In this document: positions 4,474-5,723 of the stretch, piece after piece
Numbering within the stretch: the stretch's first letter is position 1
Layout: each line of letters opens with the position of its first letter
Assembly: GCA_002506275.1 (NCBI GenBank)
Contig: DAXG01000048.1
Location: 1 to 5,723 of the forward strand
DNA: 5,723 bases
Direction: 5' to 3'
Origin: Euryarchaeota archaeon UBA259
GTDB taxonomy: Archaea > Thermoplasmatota > Poseidoniia > Poseidoniales > Poseidoniaceae
The notes under the pieces: generated by a model
Database searches by the model: none
What the model was told of the DNA's origin: nothing
Seen by the model: the letters and a program-made list of their open reading frames with translations, nothing else
Made by a program: the position numbers and the translations under genes

Positions 4474-5723
4474 TCATTCATAGAATGTCGATTCAGAATC
4501 CGCCGGACTCGACAAAATTTCGCTGACTGATGGAGGGTTCTCCAGTTGAATATGCGGGCGTTCATCCAAAAATTTCTTGAAGTTATAAAGCGAGCGATTT
4601 AACGATGATTCAAGAGCTTCTTGTGTGATTTTGACATCCTTCGCATCATCTGTTGAGTTGTTGACACAGATGTAATTCGCTTGATTCACGATATCGTGAA
4701 TATGCGATCCTGTAAACCCGAGAGGCATTCTCTTGATGAGTTTTGGAATGTCGATTCCCTCCTCGCATACATACGGTTTCAATTTCAGTTCTAAAATGCC
4801 TCTCAGTAAGGCATGGTCGGGGTAAGGATAATCCAGACGAACATCAAATCTTCCTGGCCGTGCGATAAGGGCCCAATCCATTTGTTCAGGGTGGTTGCTT
4901 GTAGCTACGGTAATTACGCCGTTGTTGCTGTTGATTCCATCCATGCAATTCAGGAGTGTTGAGAGACCTGCGCCACTTCCACCGGAGCCGCGTTGAGCAG
5001 TGATTCCCAGTGCGTCAATATCCTCTAAGATGAGGACCGTTGGAGCATATCTTCTCGCTGTTTCAAAAATCTCTTCCATGTTTCTGTGAAGCATTTTGTA
5101 GTTCGCAAACAGTACAGTACACTCAGATTTTGAGATCAAGGCGTCGATTGTTAATGATTTGCCAACACCGGGTGGGCCAGCAAGCATAATTCCTCGATTC
5201 GTCTCTACTCCTCGTTCTATCAGTCGCTCTGAATTGGAAAGAATGGCAAAAATGTTCTCTTCTAAAAGTTGCTTTTTGGAAGTCGATAGAATCATATCTT
5301 CAAAAGTCCGTCCTTTGGTATTGAGTTCCTTAATTGTTGCATCAAATTTCGAATTCTTGAGTAAGCCATGTTCCCTTTGATAGGCGTCAAAGTTTGAGAA
5401 CACTTTTCGGACATAACTCTCTGCATATTCCCTCAAGTGTATATTCTCACTCGATGGCTCGATAGCGCTTCCAGTAGACTTCATTTTATTTCGGAAAAGC
5501 TCTAACCCCACATGAATCGAAAGTTTTGGTGCTTCGTACGGAGGATAGTATGATTGGACCACAATTCTCATTTCTTCCTTAGCAATTGGGCATTGGGGAT
5601 TGTAAAAATAGATCGATGCGTCTTCACGGAATTTGTGTGATTCTCCTTTCCATTCGAACAATGACAATTCAGGTACCATTCTTTTGTTCCGTGCATAAGT
5701 CGTGACTTTTTTGTGGTGGTAGC
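4474..5723 (-). CDS. AAA-family ATPase, BCS1/FtsH-style core with an unrecognised N-terminal region (probably partial at N-terminus)
   Basis: Numbering from the first ATG in the window (5679) gives 401 residues. The AAA core spans about 125-365: Walker A GPPGVGKS (168-175), Walker B VLILED (215-220) followed by IDAL, sensor-1 N262 in VATSNHPE, arginine-finger motif ARPGRFD (273-279) and sensor-2-like GFTGSHI (321-327). Walker B has Glu-Asp rather than Asp-Glu, as in BCS1-like ATPases. After strand 2, where unfoldases carry an aromatic-hydrophobic-Gly pore loop, the sequence is YKMLHRNMEE, with no such motif. Residues 1-120 match no domain I recognise and have no membrane helix. The frame stays open upstream of ATG 5679 for a further 14 codons to the window edge (including VTTYARNKR), no Shine-Dalgarno precedes that ATG, and the local sequence looks coding. 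The true start is therefore probably outside; 5679 is the alternative. A likely role is ATP-driven remodelling of a protein or complex, with unknown target. Confidence 0.85.
   Translation of the reverse strand, partial: YHHKKVTTYARNKRMVPELSLFEWKGESHKFREDASIYFYNPQCPIAKEEMRIVVQSYYPPYEAPKLSIHVGLELFRNKMKSTGSAIEPSSENIHLREYAESYVRKVFSNFDAYQREHGLLKNSKFDATIKELNTKGRTFEDMILSTSKKQLLEENIFAILSNSERLIERGVETNRGIMLAGPPGVGKSLTIDALISKSECTVLFANYKMLHRNMEEIFETARRYAPTVLILEDIDALGITAQRGSGGSGAGLSTLLNCMDGINSNNGVITVATSNHPEQMDWALIARPGRFDVRLDYPYPDHALLRGILELKLKPYVCEEGIDIPKLIKRMPLGFTGSHIHDIVNQANYICVNNSTDDAKDVKITQEALESSLNRSLYNFKKFLDERPHIQLENPPSVSEILSSPADSESTFYE

Overview
The window most resembles a fragment of a planktonic marine archaeon of the Thermoplasmatota, probably Marine Group II (Poseidoniales). 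Three observations support this. A NikR-like ribbon-helix-helix regulator is of a type I recall from those genomes. A large collagen-like/ELW-repeat surface protein is present. Two divergent genes each have a TATA-like box about 25-28 bp before the start codon, which is the spacing of archaeal leaderless promoters. The assignment is inference from protein style and promoter layout, not from a search, and a bacterial origin is not strictly excluded.

Layout. Positions 1-2021 (minus strand) hold the N-terminal 673 residues of a large membrane-anchored surface protein that runs off the left edge. It has a cytoplasmic head, one membrane helix, three Gly-X-Y (collagen-like) stretches, cysteine-paired DUF7151-like modules and about seven ELW-type beta-propeller-like repeats. 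Positions 2022-2211 are a divergent intergenic region with a TATA-like box for each flanking gene, a direct repeat with 21-bp period and a small G/C inverted repeat. Positions 2212-2637 (plus) encode the NikR-like metal-sensing regulator. It converges, with a gap of only 23 bp, on a minus-strand cluster. In transcription order (right to left) that cluster is a BCS1/FtsH-style AAA ATPase (4474 to the right edge, probably incomplete at its N-terminus), a rhodanese-domain lipoprotein (3982-4371), a small cytoplasmic rhodanese (3649-3972) and a YjdF/DUF2238-like polytopic membrane protein (2661-3569).

How the genes may work together. The two rhodaneses are 9 bp apart, and the Shine-Dalgarno of the second overlaps the stop of the first. 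They form a translationally coupled pair with one predicted product outside the membrane and one inside, and the membrane protein follows closely. This suggests a small sulfur- or thiol-handling unit that spans the membrane, although substrates cannot be read from sequence. The ATPase is separated from the pair by 102 bp and may be transcribed independently. The NikR-like regulator has a Cys/His-rich metal site that differs from classical NikR and may control its own divergent promoter region. I see no tRNA, rRNA, CRISPR, transposase or attachment site.
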